Positions 13,401-23,412 of a stretch of DNA of 64,000 nt are shown piece by piece. Position 1 is the stretch's first letter, and each line of letters opens with the position of its first letter. Position numbers and translations under genes: made by a program. The notes below the pieces were generated by a model. It was given only the letters and a program-made list of their open reading frames with translations. It was not told the origin of the DNA and ran no database searches. Location of the stretch: positions 372,001-436,000 of the forward strand of contig JADANN010000386.1 of assembly GCA_018806985.1 (NCBI GenBank), given 5' to 3'. This stretch comes from Angiostrongylus vasorum. Its lineage: Eukaryota; Nematoda; Chromadorea; Rhabditida; Metastrongylidae.

Positions 13401-15690
13401 TCAGCCAACAATATGTTGACTTCGGATTCATATTATCATTTCAGTCGTACAATATTCCATACATCGAAACTAGTGCCAAAACTGGTCACAACGTTAACCA
13501 AGCGTTCACGGACATAGCACGGTAAGCAAAGTTGTACCTGATAGAAAAAGAACAAATAATGCAGTAAACCAATTTTTCCTGTATTGTTAATAACCAAACG
13601 GACGCGTGTGGCGCAGTGGTTGGAGGCGCCACTGCGACACACACGTGGAGTCGATCTCCGCGCCCATGGCCCACCAAGCCTTCCATCTCTCCAAGGCCGG
13701 CAAATTGGTACCGGACTTGTCTGGGAGGATAGCAGCACTGGCTCGATACATCGGTAGGCCACCGTGAGTCCAGATAAGGCCAGATATACATTCAATCACC
13801 TCCAACGATACTTAATGAAGTAGAATGCACGAATCATTCCTCTGGGATTGATCAACGGCGAGAGCTTTATCCCTAATTTGTTGCTAGTATTCATGTCTAA
13901 ATTATCATAACAAAACGTGAATCACAAAGCCCTCATTGTTCAACAGCTCCTTAGAGAAGCGCTATATGTTCGAAACCATTTGTAGCATCGTAGAGGTGAG
14001 AATATTATAATAATAATAAGAATAATAGAGAATAAATGCATATTTGTCCCCGACAATACCTTTCTGTAGCTTACAGATATATAGTGGATGATTTTCTCAA
14101 GCAAGTCTAGTACCAGTCTGCCAACCACCCACGTTTGTAGCACTTCGTTTGCCAGAGCGTTGGGTCGACCTAACAACCACACGTGAATCGCAAGACATCC
14201 CAAGTCGCACAATAAATGTTCCCCCCTATGGATGATAGCAAGTCAAAACATGTCATTTTTCAAGACTACTCTGCTCGTTGACTTATCAAAAGTCTAGTCT
14301 TTAAAATGAGTGATTGTGGTAGCTTTAATGTTGTCGCCTACTCGAGTTTTAGTTTAAATAGGAAGCAAAATGCAACAACGATGCCAGCTACAAACATTTG
14401 AGGGCTGCAAATGACTATTAAAGGTTAATATTGAATTTTGCTAGCAAGACATTAGGTTCGATGGACCTCATAGGCCTTATGGAACTCTAAACTCAATTTT
14501 TCACTACTGAATACGCTGCTACGTGACTGTGGTTTCAAAAATAATGAAGGTCATGATGTTGGGGAGCATCCGTTCATAAATTTTGCAAAAACACCCATGC
14601 CAGAATGACGGGGTCGGACTGTCCTACCAAGCATGAAGAATTGGAGCCCATTACATCAAGCACCCTCACCGCTGTTATTATTATTGTTATTACTTTCACT
14701 ACTGCTATATTAATGCTGATCACTATTATGTTTACCACCCATTAATATTACTGTCAGTATTAATTACCAGTGACGTTGAACGAATACTGAAGATTAGAGA
14801 ACGGTACCTCGCATGAAACAATTTAAATGCGTACGAGGCCGAAAATCAATGAATTTTTGGAAATTGTAGGGAAAACCACTATCCATAACGAATGTGGAAA
14901 TGGACATTTTCTAATTCAATTTTATTCTACATTTTTTGGTTTACCATGCCTTAATTATGCGTTGATACTCCGAAAAATAAATCATTGGCGCCGTACAAAG
15001 CCTCATGTAGTGATATTTCACTGGTTATTTTTTTCAATACATACTGACTTTTGTTTGCTTATGGCAGTGGTAAATAGAAAAATAGCTGAGAGAAAGGCGA
15101 AACGAAGGACGCGCATGGTGTGATAGTGAAGGCGTGAGCCACCATGAAGGGGTAAGTACGTGTTTAATACCCACCGCAGACACCTGCCGTACAGAGTATC
15201 TCAGCATCACTGTGATTTTGATTTTCTTGTGCTATAGTTAGTGGCCATGTTAGTTGTGCTGACCTTTCTCAGTTCACGATCCCTTTTGTCCTTTCAGTAA
15301 TAACTCCTTCGAGCCTATGCCTATCACGGTACTCAGTTCCGCACATCACAAATGCCTAAAGCAGAATTCCATCTTCTTCACCAGTTCCTGTGCGACAAAT
15401 CTCTTGCATGATAAGAAAATATTTGAACCGGACGCACCACAAATGAAATTGCTATCCTTATGAAGTATAAGCAGAGAAACTAGGGTAAATCTTTATGAAG
15501 TAAAATACATTGAGCGCAAATGAGTGCAAAGTGCAAAAGCAAAATAGTTCGCTTTGCAAATTCACGTCGTGAGTAACTGGTAATTTTCAGACGCCTTGTT
15601 CAAATATCGACAGGAGAAAATTGTGCCGAAGTTGTCGATGTGGCTATAGAAGACAAAACGTGGAACTGTTGCCATGGATCGTATACTTGA
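1337..15690 (+). CDS. rab-37: Rab26/Rab37-type small GTPase, 5'-partial gene of at least six exons
   Basis: Small GTPase of the Rab26/Rab37 branch, which in animals acts on secretory and dense-core vesicles. Six exons join in frame to 190 residues plus stop: 1337-1447, 3669-3710, 12699-12818, 12909-13031, 13445-13521 and 15591-15690. Visible motifs in order are the P-loop GDSCTGKT, the family-diagnostic KDGAFL and STVGIDYR (switch I), [19 protein letters not shown] (switch II), GNKCDL (guanine specificity) and ETSAKTG. The WDTAGQ glutamine is present, so it should hydrolyse GTP normally unless the P-loop changes matter. The N-terminal exon lies upstream or was not recognised. Oddities: the usual GDSGVGKT P-loop reads GDSCTGKT, and the prenylation cysteines (CC) are followed by five residues instead of zero to three. 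Intron 3 is 9 kb and full of repeats. Symbol given by homology to the C. elegans gene. Confidence 0.92.
2058..2264. repeat. Tandem duplication, 2 x about 103 bp
   Basis: Two adjacent copies (2058-2160 and 2161-2264), almost identical, inside the first visible rab-37 intron. The short ORFs here are by-products of the duplication. Confidence 0.9.
2648..2920 (+). repeat. Family A SINE copy (diverged)
   Basis: tRNA-like head (CACAGTGGTTAGAGG), then the family body CACCAAGTC...GATATGCATTCAATC. Strongly diverged from the other copies; box B is poor. Lies in the first visible rab-37 intron. Confidence 0.7.
3669..3710 (+). CDS. rab-37: rab-37 exon: beta-2 strand
   Basis: A 14-codon exon ([14 protein letters not shown]) between TATTTCAG and GTGATT, phase 0. 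It matches the inter-switch segment of Rab26/37 and leads directly into the WDTAGQ motif of the next exon. Confidence 0.88.
4235..4650. repeat. Family D inverted dimer with a 34-bp tandem duplication at its end
   Basis: The left part, read on the minus strand (CAGTTGGCGCAGTGGATAAC), matches the right part read on the plus strand (CAGTTGGTACAATGGATAAC), so two tRNA-like units face away from the centre. The right end has two copies of a 34-bp unit starting at 4579 and 4613 (CATCATTGTGGTTTTATTTC). Confidence 0.7.
5261..5506 (+). repeat. Family A SINE copy
   Basis: Box-A-like GGCGCAATGGTTAGAGG, box-B-like GGGATCGATCCC, body with ACCAAGCC and GATATGCATCCAATC, tail TTTATCCTTTA. Inside rab-37 intron 3. 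Confidence 0.85.
6832..10760 (-). mobile_element. RTE-type non-LTR retrotransposon, near full length, decayed
   Basis: Read on the minus strand it encodes an AP-endonuclease-like segment ([23 protein letters not shown] and NEIDHII motifs, about 9970-10740) followed by reverse-transcriptase sequence (about 6840-9130). It aligns along its length with the copy at 61385-63197: for example 8740-8775 is the reverse complement of 61460-61490. Stops and frameshifts are frequent and the element is interrupted between 9130 and 9960 by a family A SINE and about 430 bp of unassigned sequence. The 3' end is at about 6835; the 5' limit is uncertain. Dead copy in rab-37 intron 3. Confidence 0.85.
9298..9520 (+). 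repeat. Family A SINE copy inserted in the RTE element
   Basis: Body and box B (GTGGAGTCGATCTCCGCGCC) are clear; the 3' end is truncated after AAGGCCAGATAT. It is flanked on both sides by related 80-bp sequences (9127-9210 and 9516-9595). Confidence 0.8.
11657..11764. repeat. Tandem duplication, 2 x 54 bp
   Basis: Two nearly identical 54-bp units beginning GATGGTCGTGTCAATTC at 11657 and 11711, in rab-37 intron 3. Confidence 0.9.
11787..12152. repeat. Family B SINE fragments (head on minus strand, body on plus strand)
   Basis: 11787-11865 on the minus strand is a tRNA-like head (GTAGTGGTTAGTGATG, then AGTTCGATCC). 11884-12152 on the plus strand is the family B body and 3' end (GTGTTGAGATCCGCATAGTAG). 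Two fragments in opposite orientation lie side by side. Confidence 0.6.
12699..12818 (+). CDS. rab-37: rab-37 exon: switch II
   Basis: 40 codons between TTGTTTAG and GTGAGC, phase 0. Carries [14 protein letters not shown] and the following [14 protein letters not shown] segment. The catalytic glutamine is intact. Confidence 0.93.
12909..13031 (+). CDS. rab-37: rab-37 exon: NKxD motif
   Basis: 41 codons between TATTTCAG and GTGACT, phase 0, 90 bp downstream of the preceding exon. Encodes the guanine-specificity motif GNKCDL. Confidence 0.92.
13445..13521 (+). CDS. rab-37: rab-37 exon: SAK motif
   Basis: 77 nt between CATTTCAG and GTAAGC, starting phase 0 and ending with two bases of an Arg codon. 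Encodes [11 protein letters not shown], the G5 loop, and the start of the last helix. Confidence 0.9.
13600..13878 (+). repeat. Family A SINE copy, good consensus
   Basis: GCGTGTGGCGCAGTGGTTGG head (box A), GGAGTCGATCTCCGCGCCC box-B region, full body and CTTTATCCCTAA end. In rab-37 intron 5, 80 bp after the donor. Confidence 0.9.
15080..15225 (+). repeat. Family D single arm
   Basis: GAGAGAAAGGCGAAACGAAG, then a tRNA-like GCATGGTGTGATAGTGAAGG head and the end CAGCATCACTGTGATTTTG. One arm only. Confidence 0.6.
15591..15690 (+). CDS. rab-37: rab-37 last exon with prenylation cysteines
   Basis: 100 nt after TTTTCAG. The first base completes the Arg codon left by the previous exon and the frame runs to TGA at 15688-15690. 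It is the hypervariable tail and ends WNCCHGSYT. The CC pair is the likely geranylgeranylation site but sits five residues from the end, which is unusual; an alternative last exon cannot be excluded. Confidence 0.75.
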
Positions 15691-15772
15691 AAAAAAAAGC
15701 ACTACACAGATCCCTATTAAAATTTCCCTTCTTCCTGTATTCGGTTTATGTACGGTGCTTCTTGTTTGTCAA

Positions 15773-15778
15773 ATTAAA
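15773..15778 (+). promoter_or_regulatory. Possible rab-37 polyadenylation signal (ATTAAA)
   Basis: ATTAAA hexamer 83 nt after the rab-37 stop, a common second-best poly(A) signal in nematodes. No canonical AATAAA lies closer. Confidence 0.35.
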
Positions 15779-15834
15779 GTTCATTACAACAGTATTCGAC
15801 TGAATACAGCAAATGTGTAGTTTTTTTTCCAAAG

Positions 15835-16016
15835 AAAATGGGAGGGAAGGAGTAGCGCAATGGTTGTTGATGTAGAACATTAAGGAGCAAGACTCTGGTT
15901 CGATCCACTCTTTAGTGATCTTCTCCAATCCACTGGGAACGACATAGCACGGTTATCTCCACGATTGTAAGGAGAATCGGCACGACCAGCATTCTACGAC
16001 ATTTATAAAGCGGATG
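15835..16016 (+). repeat. Family B SINE head, truncated by a family C copy
   Basis: tRNA-like head (AGTAGCGCAATGG box A, TCTGGTTCGATCC box B) and the first part of the body (CGACCAGCATTCTACGACAT). It then runs into a family C copy and the rest of B is missing. Confidence 0.75.
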
Positions 16017-16024
16017 AAACTCAC

Positions 16025-16405
16025 AATCGTTGAGCTTCTAATGGTGGCTGGAAGATGTTCCTCGGTGTTGAGCTGCAATATAAAGCGGGAGTTCATCCAC
16101 CGAGCATGGTCTTCCAAGCTGAGAAGGAGTGCGGCGTTTCCATCAGGAAGCTCAGCTAGGAGTAGATCAATCCCAGGATCCAACACCGCCCTGACATAAA
16201 ATTAGTCGTATAGTGGCAAAACACCCTCTGCTCCACAATGTCACAGTGACTACCTGTAGTGGTGGCGACTTGAGGCAGACTTTGGCTATGCTGATCTCGA
16301 AACTTCAGAGAAACAGAATGGTTAAACTAGCGGGACTCCGAAAAAACAGAAATTGTGCTGAGGCTCGCACAACTATTGAAGACGGGCCATCGGAGTATAC
16401 AAGCA
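16025..16405 (+). repeat. Family C copy
   Basis: Sense copy (tail orientation): GGTGGCTGGAAGATG start, GATCCACAATG..., end GAGGCTCGCACAACTATTG...GACGGGCCAT. Diverged. Confidence 0.8.
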
Positions 16406-16843
16406 TGTTATAAACAACTTATTCAGCCTAACGAACTAATCATAAGGCGCATATGATCTATTTTTAAAATACACTTAACAATTTTACGTACTGGTCATAC
16501 TTTTGTGAAGACTTTGCTCACGAAATCGCATGCGATTAACAGATCTGACCTCCATTCTTTCAGTGAACAGATCCGACATTTTTTTTATCTAAAATTTCTG
16601 AGTTCATTTTCTTGGCAGGCATCATTTTCTTGGCAGGCACTCACATCCATTAGCAGATAAAACGCGCTTTGATGGAAATTCCTTCATTCTTAAAAGAGGC
16701 TATCCTCTCCAATAATTTAAACCCACTTTCACCTATTACTGCTGGTGGCCTATCTTAGGCATCCGCTTACGATGGGAAATGGGATTTATCTCTACAGCAA
16801 GCATCACTCCAGCATAGGGGTCATTTAAGCTCAGCATTATCGT

Positions 16844-17093
16844 GTGGCGCGTGTGGCGCAGTGGTCGGAGGCGCCCTGCAACACACACGTGGAATCGACC
16901 CCTAAGCTCATGGCCCACCAAGCCGTCTGGGAGGATAGCAGCACTGGCTCGGTACACCGCTAGGCCACTGCGAGTCATTGTAAAGGCCAGATATGCATTC
17001 AAACACCTCCAGACGATGCATAATGAGATCGAATGCATAGCGTATCCCCTCACGTATTGATCAACGCCGAGAGCTGTATCCTTTATCCAAGTC
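16844..17093 (+). repeat. Family A SINE copy with internal deletion
   Basis: GCGTGTGGCGCAGTGGTCGG head. About 40 bp between ACCAAGCC and GTCTGGGAGG is missing compared with other copies. Tail GAGCTGTATCCTTTATCC. Confidence 0.85.
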
Positions 17094-17811
17094 TTCTTCA
17101 ATAATGTCGTTGAATTCTGCTCAGAAGTATTCTTCTTGCAAACCTGGGATAACTATTATAGTGCACTCTCGTTCCTACACCCAGAAGCAGTCAGTGGCGC
17201 TTGTGGCTTCGGGAGAGTTTTTCGCAGCTAAATCTGATAGTAATTTGTAGATCTCAAAGGGACTACAGGGTCGGTTGGCACAGTGCCAGGTGGAACCGGC
17301 CACCGCGCCTTTGTATTACGTTGCATCTCGTATAACTATAGTTGTATTTTTTGTTGAACACCACTTAAAATTATTGTAACTCGGCATTGACGCAAATAGA
17401 ATGCTCGTAGTTGGATCTGCTTTCCATTCACACATTTTCCTTCGGAGTTAACCACTGTTGTGACCATTTGCTAGTTTTCTGTTTAAATTTCGACTTTTTA
17501 GTGGTTAGCGTGTTTGCCTCGAATAAACTAGAACCCTTAAAACAAGGGAATGGTTGATCATCAAATATTGAGATTGCACTTCGGTTCCACTTATTGGTTC
17601 GGGGGCTCGTGGGCACTAGTATCGTTGCACGGGATTAGAAGTCTGTTATCAGTTTGCCCAACCCGGAGTGACAGAGGGTTTGCGAACTTGGGTCGCGAGA
17701 TCGAACCAGAAGCCACCTGCGTTTTGTAGGGTATGTCTAACTAATACGCTAAACACACTTTCTAAATAAGCGTCTCATCAGTGAACGGTAAAACTTAAGC
17801 TTTTATGTAAA

Positions 17812-18145
17812 ATACAACCACAGTGATGATGAGATATTTGCAAAACTTGCACCCAGAACGGATTCGAACGCTTGCTTAGCCTTACCGGGGTTTCACGTGT
17901 TACCCGCTGCACTGGATTCAACACCAATGTGTGCTTACCAGATCAGTCCCGTTGACGAGTGATTGCAAATAGCATCTATAAAACACGGCTAAGAGAAGGG
18001 CGAAACGAAAGACCCGCATGGTGTGGTGGCAAAGCGTTAACCCCCTGAAAGTGTAATAACGCGTTAGTTCCTCACCGCAGAAACCTGCGATCCGGAGTTT
18101 TGCAAATATCCCAGCATCATTGTGGTTATGTTACGTTATATTTGA
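17812..18145. repeat. Family D inverted dimer
   Basis: Left arm on the minus strand and right arm on the plus strand share GTTTTGCAAATATC and CATCATTGTGGTT ends, forming a long imperfect hairpin of about 330 bp. Each arm has a tRNA-like stretch (e.g. GCATGGTGTGGTGGCAAAGC). Confidence 0.75.
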
Positions 18146-18761
18146 ATATAAGAACAAAAATCTTAATAGTAAGGACCGTGAAAGCTCCCGAACTATCGCA
18201 GACGTCCAGGAATTGGATTATGTTAAGACTTACACAGAAAACTGTTTAAGATCGTACTAAAAAATGAAAGTATGTCTAAAGAGTGTTTTCCACCATCTGA
18301 AGTAACCTGAAGAACTCAGATAAGCCGAAAAATAGATCCAACAAATACTGCATCGATTCAGTTCGGAGAAGAAACTTTATGAGATACGTTTGATGCATAG
18401 AATAAATTTGAGACTGAATAAATCTAATGCTTGAGGGAAAGAAAGGACAAATCCCGAGCTTTAAAGCGGTATCCGGAACACTCAAAAGCAATTAATTATG
18501 TTAACTAATAATGACTAAGAATGCCTTAAACTTTTATATTGCAAATTCAGACATTTCGTGTTCAACAATCTAACGCTTCGATGCCTTGTTTATCAGTCGT
18601 TGTTAAAGTTTTATGCATTTCGTTAGTCTTAGTGTCTTTAGCTTTATTGTCATATTGCCCACACGGAACATCATGCATTAGGTTGAGCTTATTGCTATCT
18701 TCGTGGAGGATTTCAAAGTCAAGTCAGCTTTTATACGTTAGTTCACCGAACCTCTCATCGG

Positions 18762-19045
18762 TTTAGCGCCTAATGGTGGCTGGAGGGTGACCCTGGGTGT
18801 CCGGCTGCGAAGTACAACGGGGAGATTCATCCATCAACAGCGCTCCCAGGTTCAGAAGGACTTTAGGATTTCAACTAGGAAGCCCAACTAAGAGTTAACC
18901 ACCCTAGGATTCACCGCCGTCCTAGTATCAAGCTAGTAGCATGGTGGCAAATCTCCTTCTGATCCACAAGGGCAACTGCCTGTGGTGGCGACGACTTGAG
19001 GCAGACTTTGGCCTGGCAGACGTGAACCCACGGAAAAGCTAATCG
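18762..19045 (+). repeat. Family C copy, 3' truncated, followed by a family D fragment
   Basis: Sense copy from GCCTAATGGTGGCTGG to the GGCAGACTTTGGCC region, then lost; a family D end (AAGTTTTGCAAATATTTAAC) follows to about 19140. Confidence 0.75.
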
Positions 19046-19884
19046 AGGATTCGAACCCGGGAGAGGATCCAAGTTTTGCAAATATTTAACATCATTGTGG
19101 CTGTATTTCAAATAATGCTCTGCCGTCAAAAAAAAGGTAGGTAGCAGATAAAAAAGTTGAGGCTTTATAATGTCCGGGTAATATTTTTCGCAGCACAAGT
19201 AGTTGGATGGAGCGATTGGCATCAATATCCGTATAATTTTTGATCGCCAATCACAGCACCACCGTAGACATCGATGAGTATTTTTTCCATCTACTGCAGA
19301 CCCAGATGAGATCAAGAGACGTTATAAATTGTCGAATAAGTAGTGAGACCATAGAAGATTCTCTAAAGAGCAAGCAAAACGGTTTTTTTCTTTTTAGAAC
19401 AAGAGGTTTCCAAGTGTTTAGGTGCATTTTTGCAAAAAGCAGCCAACCACATAGCGGTACCTCGAGCCAAGTAATGGAAGCATTATTGTGCATTGTCTCC
19501 ATCATGGGTTCATTCTTCATGTACATGGAAGAAATTTGTTTCAAATGATTGTAGGGTGTGCTAAAGAAGAAAAAAAAAGAAACATTCATTTTACTTGGAG
19601 CAGTAAATTCTCCACCACGAAACAATATTAGATCGGACGAAAGGTATAAGAGAAGAGTATTGGAAACACTATTCCTTCAGCGTCAATATGATTCTGTTTA
19701 GTCTGCTGCCGTTTATGATGAAATTTACCGTTAGCGATTTTTGTGGAGAACAGATATGATGAAATCAGGTGACAGTTAAATCTACGCGTGACACTACCGT
19801 GCTTAATCCCTTCGTCACGAAGCCGGTTTTTCGATAACTGATGATAAATTCTCCATTATTAGAATGCTTCAAGAGTTCAGAACT

Positions 19885-20275
19885 TGACACTTACTTGATA
19901 GTTGGAAGGCCCGTCCTCAATAGTTGTGCGGGCCCCATCACAATCTCCATTTTTCGGAGGTTTGCTGGTTGAGCCATTGCGGTTCCCTGGAATCCCGGGG
20001 TCAGCCTGGCCAAATTCTGCCCCCAGGTCTTCACCACCACAGGCATTCGCAGCCGTTGTGGATCAGAAGGAGATTTGCCATCGTGCGACTAGTCTGATAC
20101 CAGGATGGATGTGGATCCTGGTATTGGTGTACTCTTAGCTAGGCTTCCTGATGGAAACGCCGGACTCCTTCTCAGTTTGGAAGACCCTGCCAGTGAATGA
20201 AACCCCCGCTGTACATCGCAGTCAGACACACAGAAACACCTCCCAGCCACTATGAGGCGGTAAACCGTTGGGAGG
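19885..20275 (-). repeat. Family C copy with exact 13-bp target duplication
   Basis: Full-length antisense copy flanked by AGAGTTCAGAACT at 19872-19884 and 20276-20288. This fixes both ends of the family: the tail end carries (ACTTGAT/ACTTACT)-type repeats, i.e. AAGTATN-like in sense. Confidence 0.92.
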
Positions 20276-20921
20276 AGAGTTCAGAACTATATAGATTTAT
20301 GCGAGAGAATTTTTCGACCGCACTAATAATATGCAAAATTTGTGCAAACTACTTTTAAACTTAAATATGTTTACATCAAAAAACCTTTGCAAAAGTTGGA
20401 AGCGCAATTTGAAGTTCTGAAGTTTCTGAAGTAACAGCAACAACTACAAACATAAACGATCCAATTAGAAACATCATGTTGTTCTACTGGGTTTCTTTCC
20501 AAAACACAGGTTTGCAAGCAAAAAATTGAAAGAAACACGCCTCATGGGTTCTAGAAAATCCGAATTTTGTCTTTGGGTAATAATCTAATTTGTTTCGCAT
20601 AGGCGGAGATCTAAGACTCCAAGAGTTTTTATTAAAGTTGATGAAATTCATCGTGATCAGAAACTTGTCCAGCCAAAATTGAGAGCGGCCTTATTTTCTC
20701 GTCACATGACTATTATAGAGGTTACGACGTCGTGTAATGGTTTATTAGCTCTAGTCAGAAATAGGAATTGCACGAGGCAAGAACTATCACACGATTGTTA
20801 TGAAGCGAAGAGAATAGTTGATAAATATCAACGTTGCTTTAGATACGAATGAAAAAAGTACCTAGATAGGAAATTAAAGGATTCCATTATGTAAGCACTT
20901 GGCATAAAGGATAAAGTCAAA

Positions 20922-21182
20922 AGACCGACTTTCTATAAACCTCGGCGTAGATAGTTGATATATTTATTTATATGATCTTATAAACTGATCTTCTTTAGCT
21001 GATGCGAGGTTAAAGTACCCTAATGTGAAGTGCGTCCAGGCTCTGAGGAAGGCGAAATCGCCAAAACGTCAGCCATCGACCAACAACACCAACAACAACA
21101 ACAACGACAACGAAGACCTATACCAACCTCGCATCAGCTAGAGAAGATCAATTTATAAGATCAAATAAATAAATATATAAAG
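20922..21182. mobile_element. Foldback element E1 with hammerhead-like motif
   Basis: Inverted arms of about 54 bp (20960-21012 and 21126-21179; core AGCTGATGCGAGGTT). Between them lie GGCT-CTGAGGA-AGGCGAAATCGCC-AAAAC-GTC-AGCC at 21039-21074 and a CAA/CGA-rich stretch. A non-coding, non-autonomous element, probably derived from a Penelope-like or retrozyme-like source. A family A copy abuts its right end. Confidence 0.7.
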
Positions 21183-21462
21183 GTTAAAGGATAAAGCTCT
21201 CTGCGTTGATCAATCCCCTGAGGGATGCGCCATGCAATCGACTTCATTAAGCATCGTTTCGGGGTGATTGAATGCATATCTCGCCTTTACAATGACTCGC
21301 GGTGGCCTACCGATGTATCGAGCCAGTGCTGCTATCCTCCCAGACAAGTCTGATACCAATTTGCCGACCACAGAGTGATGCAGGGCTTGGTGAGCCTAGG
21401 GAGCGGGGATCAATCCTATGTGTATTGCAAAGCGTTTCCGATCACTGCGCCACACATGCCCT
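21183..21462 (-). repeat. Family A SINE copy
   Basis: Antisense copy starting AAGGATAAAGCTCTC and ending with the tRNA-like head (GATCACTGCGCCACACATGC on the plus strand). Confidence 0.88.
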
Positions 21463-21892
21463 TTCACTTTAGCCTTAGCCTCTGCACCTTGCATCTACCG
21501 AGTCTGGAGCAGCAGCTACTTTCCCAAAACAGTGCTCATCTATTCGTAAGAATGAGGACGTCACGATTAAGGACCGTCCTTGTGAGATTGTTGAAAGTAG
21601 CAACTCGAAGACTGGCAAACACGGTCACGCCAAGGTACATCCGGTGACTCTGGATCTCTTCACCAACAAGAAGCGCTAGGTACGAAAGTAAAATGGTGGA
21701 AGTTTTGAAGTTCAATTATGTTGTGGTCTAAACAAAAAATCTAGGAGCACTCCTTGAGAAGATTACAAGTTCAGCAGCTTCATCTCTTAGATTAGTGTTT
21801 CGATTTATGTATGATCTCAAATGTCCTATGAGAATACTGCGCGATTAGACACATTTCGCTTACGAAGTACACAACTAAAAACAGTAAGCCTA

Positions 21893-22150
21893 TGGACTGA
21901 TCTTGTTGAGCTGATGCGAGGTTGGTATATTGTCGTTATTGTTGTAGTTGCTGTCAATTCGGACCGAGTCCCACTCGTAATAGCACGGCTCTAAGGATGG
22001 TGAAATCGCCGAAACATCAGGCACCGACCAACAACAGCGGCAACAACGACAACAACGACAATTATAGCAACCTCGTATCAGCTCAACAAGCTCAGTCCAT
22101 AAGAACATATAAGTATATCGATTATTTACGCCGAGGTTTTCTGAGTTATT
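21893..22150. mobile_element. Foldback element E2 with hammerhead-like motif
   Basis: Inverted arms GGACTGATCTTGTTGAGCTG (left) and its near complement (right, to 22092), related to E1. A motif like that of E1 lies at 21987-22022 (GGCT-CTAAGGA-...-GAAAC-ATC-AGGC). The right outer part, TTTACGCCGAGGTTT, matches the left outer part of E1 in reverse. Confidence 0.7.
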
Positions 22151-22439
22151 AAAACAGTAAGCGTTGTCAGTGTTGCTCACCATTTCGTCTGAATTTTATA
22201 TGTGTACGAATCGAAATAAAATATCGATTACACATTTGTGGAAACGATGGCTACGGACACTACGGGAAGCACAATCTGCCAAAACAGTTGTGACGAAGGC
22301 GAATGGTCATATGTCCCGTTCACGAATACGTGAACTGCTGGTGATCTCACTAATCCTGTAAATGAAGTATATTTTTTCAGACTCAGTTCTGGAAAAAAAA
22401 AGCTTCTTTTCTTAGTTCCATTGTGTAAACTTGTGAGTA

Positions 22440-22800
22440 TGGGGCGGATAGCACAGTGGTAGTGATGTTCGTCATCACGACCACGGTTCTGGTTCGACTC
22501 CGCTCCAGGCCAACCAAGCCTCTAATCCCTCCGGTTTCGGGAAATTAGTACCAAACTTGCCACTCTCCGTAATCCAACTGAGAACACTGCAGCGCGGCTA
22601 TCTCAGGACTCCAGGGAGAATTGCTCGACCAGCATTCTACGACGTTCAAGATGAAATGAAAATCCTCAAACAGCAACGGAAGCCACACGTAATATCTTGG
22701 AAGACCTTCGTTGACGATGGATACGAGGAAACGAATTGGATGTAGAAGTGCTGGGATCCGCATAGTAGACGTGAGGACGGGTCAAATAAAGTAAAAAAAG
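22440..22800 (+). repeat. Family B SINE, full length
   Basis: Box A GGATAGCACAGTGGTAG, box B TCTGGTTCGACTCC, body GCTCGACCAGCATTCTACGA, end GTGCTGGGATCCGCATAGTA followed by an A-rich tail. The reference copy for the family in this window. Confidence 0.9.
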
Positions 22801-23040
22801 ACTTGTAAGTTGTGCATTCACCGACTACTACATTTGCTCCTAATGTAGCTCACATACATAATGCCTCCAGCGCTAGAGACAACAATCTGATCAGCATCTC
22901 GGTTGCTTTTCCTCGCATCAGTTGAACACTACCATTATATTGCGGTTCTACGGTTGAGTTAACCCTTCTTCGAAACCGGCATTCACAACGCTTACTGGAT
23001 CAATGATCCGTTTTCTGTGAACGCTGTCTATGAGCAATGT

Positions 23041-23412
23041 TGCAATATTCCCTGTTGCCCAGCTATCGGCCTTTGCCCGTGAGACGGACCAGCACGCAGA
23101 CATGCCCGGCCGAGGAGCACCGCCGCAGTGTCGGCCACTGGCCATCTGGCCGTCTGGGCGGGGGCGGCAGGCGGGGCACGCGCACCCCCGAGTGCAGTCG
23201 GCAGCTCCCTCGCCCCTCCGTCACTCGGCGACTCGGCTCGTCTGCGCACCGCCGACCTGCCCGCCCGGCCGGTCCGTCCATCGATTGTGGCGGCGAATTG
23301 GCCGCGTACGCTGCGCACCCACTAACAACACTGCACACAGCAGCCACACCATCGGCACCGGCTACCATCCAGAGCGCCCTGGTTGCAACCCGACAACGTT
23401 TCCTTGTCTCGT
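23041..23412. other. GC-rich island, possible promoter or first exon
   Basis: About 370 bp with clearly higher G+C and many CG dinucleotides in an otherwise AT-rich region. Open on both strands in several frames, which is what GC richness alone produces, so I do not assign a protein. It could be a promoter with a first exon (donor-like TCTC|GTACGT near 23412) of hpk-1 or of an unrecognised gene, or foreign/contaminant sequence. Confidence 0.45.

Noticed and set aside
13436..13805. Three overlapping minus-strand ORFs of 72-119 codons
   Set aside because: Antisense of a family A SINE and a rab-37 exon. Similar ORFs recur at every family A copy.
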